From Dyadobacter sp. CY345 (lineage in GTDB: Bacteria > Bacteroidota > Bacteroidia > Cytophagales > Spirosomataceae), in assembly GCF_021502725.1 (NCBI RefSeq), contig NZ_JAKFFS010000003.1, forward strand, positions 372,001-436,000: a stretch of DNA of 64,000 bases, read 5' to 3'. The notes under the pieces are model-generated. The model saw nothing but the letters and a program-made list of their open reading frames with translations, was not told where the DNA came from and made no database searches. The position numbers were made by a program, and so were the translations under genes. Within the stretch, counting starts at the first letter, position 1. Each line of letters starts with the position of its first letter. This document shows, piece by piece, positions 62,997-64,000 of this stretch.

Positions 62997-63634
62997 TCAT
63001 TCCCGCTGCAATTCCCTTATATCAGCAATTAAATTTTGAATGGAAGGCAGGCTCAGACCGTTGTAGATTCCCCGTATATGGCGGTTTTTATCAGTAAGAA
63101 CGAAATTTTCTGTATGCAGAAAAACACTGGAATCCCGTTTTTCGCCTGCATCTTCTTCCACGAAGTAATACCGGCGTCCGAGGTCATAAATTTCACTTCT
63201 GCTTCCGGTAAGCAGCACCCACCTTTTGGAATCCACCTTGCGTGATTTTGCAAAAACGCGTAGTGCGGCCACATCGTCCTTATAGGGCATAACGGTGTGA
63301 GAAATCAACTGAATATCCTGGTCGTTGGGAAAGCTGTCCTGCAATATTTTCAAATTGGCAGTCATCCGCGGACAAATTCCCGGGCAACTTGTAAAAAAGA
63401 AATTGGCAACGCATATTTTTCCATGTTTTTTTCTGTGAACGGCTGTCCTGTATGCGCAGTCAGAGAAAACGGACGGATTTGGTGAAAGTTGTCCGGAACT
63501 GTTTTTTCGAAATTAGGGGTAAAATCAGCAGTATTGTAATATGGCAGTTTTCGCGCCTCTGAATTATTTTCAGCGTTTGAACCACAGGAAATGGTTAACA
63601 ACATGATCGAGGCAGAAAACAGATATTTTATCAT
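62997..63634 (-). pseudogene. SCO1/SenC family lipoprotein, frameshifted
   Basis: Two frames join into one SCO protein. The first half (63634 to about 63420) has a lipobox (LLTISC) and PFSLTAHTGQPFTEKNME. The second half (from about 63415) reads, in another frame, VANFFFTSCPGICPRMTANL with the copper-binding CxxxC, and later SVFLHTENFVLTDKNRHIRG with the His ligand. Adding one A to the five-A run at 63416-63420 (minus strand) restores the full protein of about 210 residues. Either a true frameshift or a homopolymer sequencing error. SCO proteins deliver copper to cytochrome oxidase. Confidence 0.82.
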
Positions 63635-63668
63635 GTCAGATCGTTAAAATTGTTCTTATCAACCGACG

Positions 63669-64000
63669 TCATTGCTGACCTTTTATTTTTTGATTTAGCA
63701 GTGTATAACACAAGGCAGACTGCTGTAATCCGTAAGTGTGTCCGTCTTTTGCTACGTAGTTGAGAAAGAGTTTTCCATTTTCCCGCCATCCCTGTTGCAG
63801 CCCGTCTTCATGGTCATCTTTAAAATGGGCGAAAAGATAAGGCCGCCCATTTTTATACCACTTTTTCTGCATGCCTTGCCGCTTTTCCTGATCGTAGTTA
63901 TAGTCAAATTTTAGTGTCTTTCCATCAGGCCAATAACCATAGTGTCTGCCCGTCGCCATGTTACGGATATATTGCCGAACTTCAAACTGACCGCCGGTTT
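63669..64000 (-). CDS. MORN-like repeat protein (YwqK-like), 5' end outside the window
   Basis: The frame stays open to the window edge: upstream of the Met codon at 63959 it reads TGGQFEVRQYIRN, so that Met is internal. The visible C-terminal 110 residues contain degenerate MORN-type repeats: RHYGYWPDGKTLKFDYNYD, GMQKKWYKNGRPYLFAHF, GLQQGWRENGKLFLNYV. Such repeats occur in cell-envelope proteins and in proteins labelled YwqK antitoxin; no toxin is visible. It is directly upstream of the SCO gene on the same strand. Confidence 0.75.
   Translation of the reverse strand, partial: TGGQFEVRQYIRNMATGRHYGYWPDGKTLKFDYNYDQEKRQGMQKKWYKNGRPYLFAHFKDDHEDGLQQGWRENGKLFLNYVAKDGHTYGLQQSALCYTLLNQKIKGQQ

Noticed and set aside
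62864..63097. Plus-strand 77-codon frame beside the hairpin array
   Set aside because: Most of it overlaps the SCO coding region on the other strand and it shows no protein-like features.
43577..64000. Prophage or integrative conjugative element
   Set aside because: No integrase, terminase, capsid, relaxase or conjugation genes are visible; the region holds only defence, regulatory and remnant genes.

Overview
The window is chromosomal DNA of a Bacteroidota bacterium of the Cytophagales type; gene content and protein sequences resemble Dyadobacter or a relative (inference, no search was run). Supporting signs are TAnnTTTG promoter boxes, almost no Shine-Dalgarno sequences, type IX secretion sorting domains (types A and B), gldA, paired PadR regulator and permease-prefix ABC transporter genes, and the order tuf, tRNA-Trp, secE, nusG, rplKAJL, rpoBC.

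Layout. 1-12.1 kb is the core translation and transcription cluster, ending in a strong terminator after rpoC. 12.2-17.9 kb holds single metabolic, repair and regulatory genes (DUF3467, glutaminyl cyclotransferase, endonuclease V, GH43, a TetR regulator with a visible operator, a 38-codon small ORF with its own terminator, a DUF2958 protein). 18.1-19.1 kb is an intact IS982-type insertion sequence with a 7-bp target duplication. 19.2-43.4 kb is mostly ordinary chromosome: a T9SS type B protein, tRNA-Pro and tRNA-Arg, an enoyl-CoA hydratase-like gene, asnS, a methyltransferase, nuoL and nuoM, a RelE-type toxin-antitoxin pair, an NagX-like membrane acyltransferase, gldA, a GH3/beta-lactamase-fold fusion, a 1640-residue repetitive T9SS adhesin-like protein, tadA and superoxide dismutase.

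From tRNA-His (43.5 kb) to about 62.9 kb the content becomes accessory and rich in defence genes. First is a compact 4-kb cassette between two imperfect 46-47-bp direct repeats. It carries a CBASS-type operon on the minus strand (two-TM NUDIX effector, CD-NTase, E2-like protein), preceded by a 55-residue protein with a canonical Shine-Dalgarno sequence, and a plus-strand HTH plus ImmA-type peptidase pair comparable to the CapH/CapP regulators. Next come a decayed Crp gene, an ABC permease with its PadR regulator, an AbiE toxin-antitoxin pair under a 19-bp-arm perfect palindrome, a truncated XRE regulator that still has its palindromic upstream site, and a type I restriction-modification operon (hsdS, PIN antitoxin and toxin, hsdM, hsdR). 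Upstream of hsdS lies a KAP-family P-loop NTPase gene, behind which sits a tandem array of about 41-bp hairpin repeats. The window ends in a frameshifted SCO1/SenC gene and a partial MORN-like gene.

How the genes work together: the left part is housekeeping, while the 43.5-62.9 kb stretch reads as a defence island in which each unit (CBASS, AbiE, RM plus PIN toxin-antitoxin) has its own regulator or operator. The least explained items are the direct-repeat-bounded CBASS cassette without a recombinase, the small SD-led protein, and the hairpin array next to the KAP NTPase.
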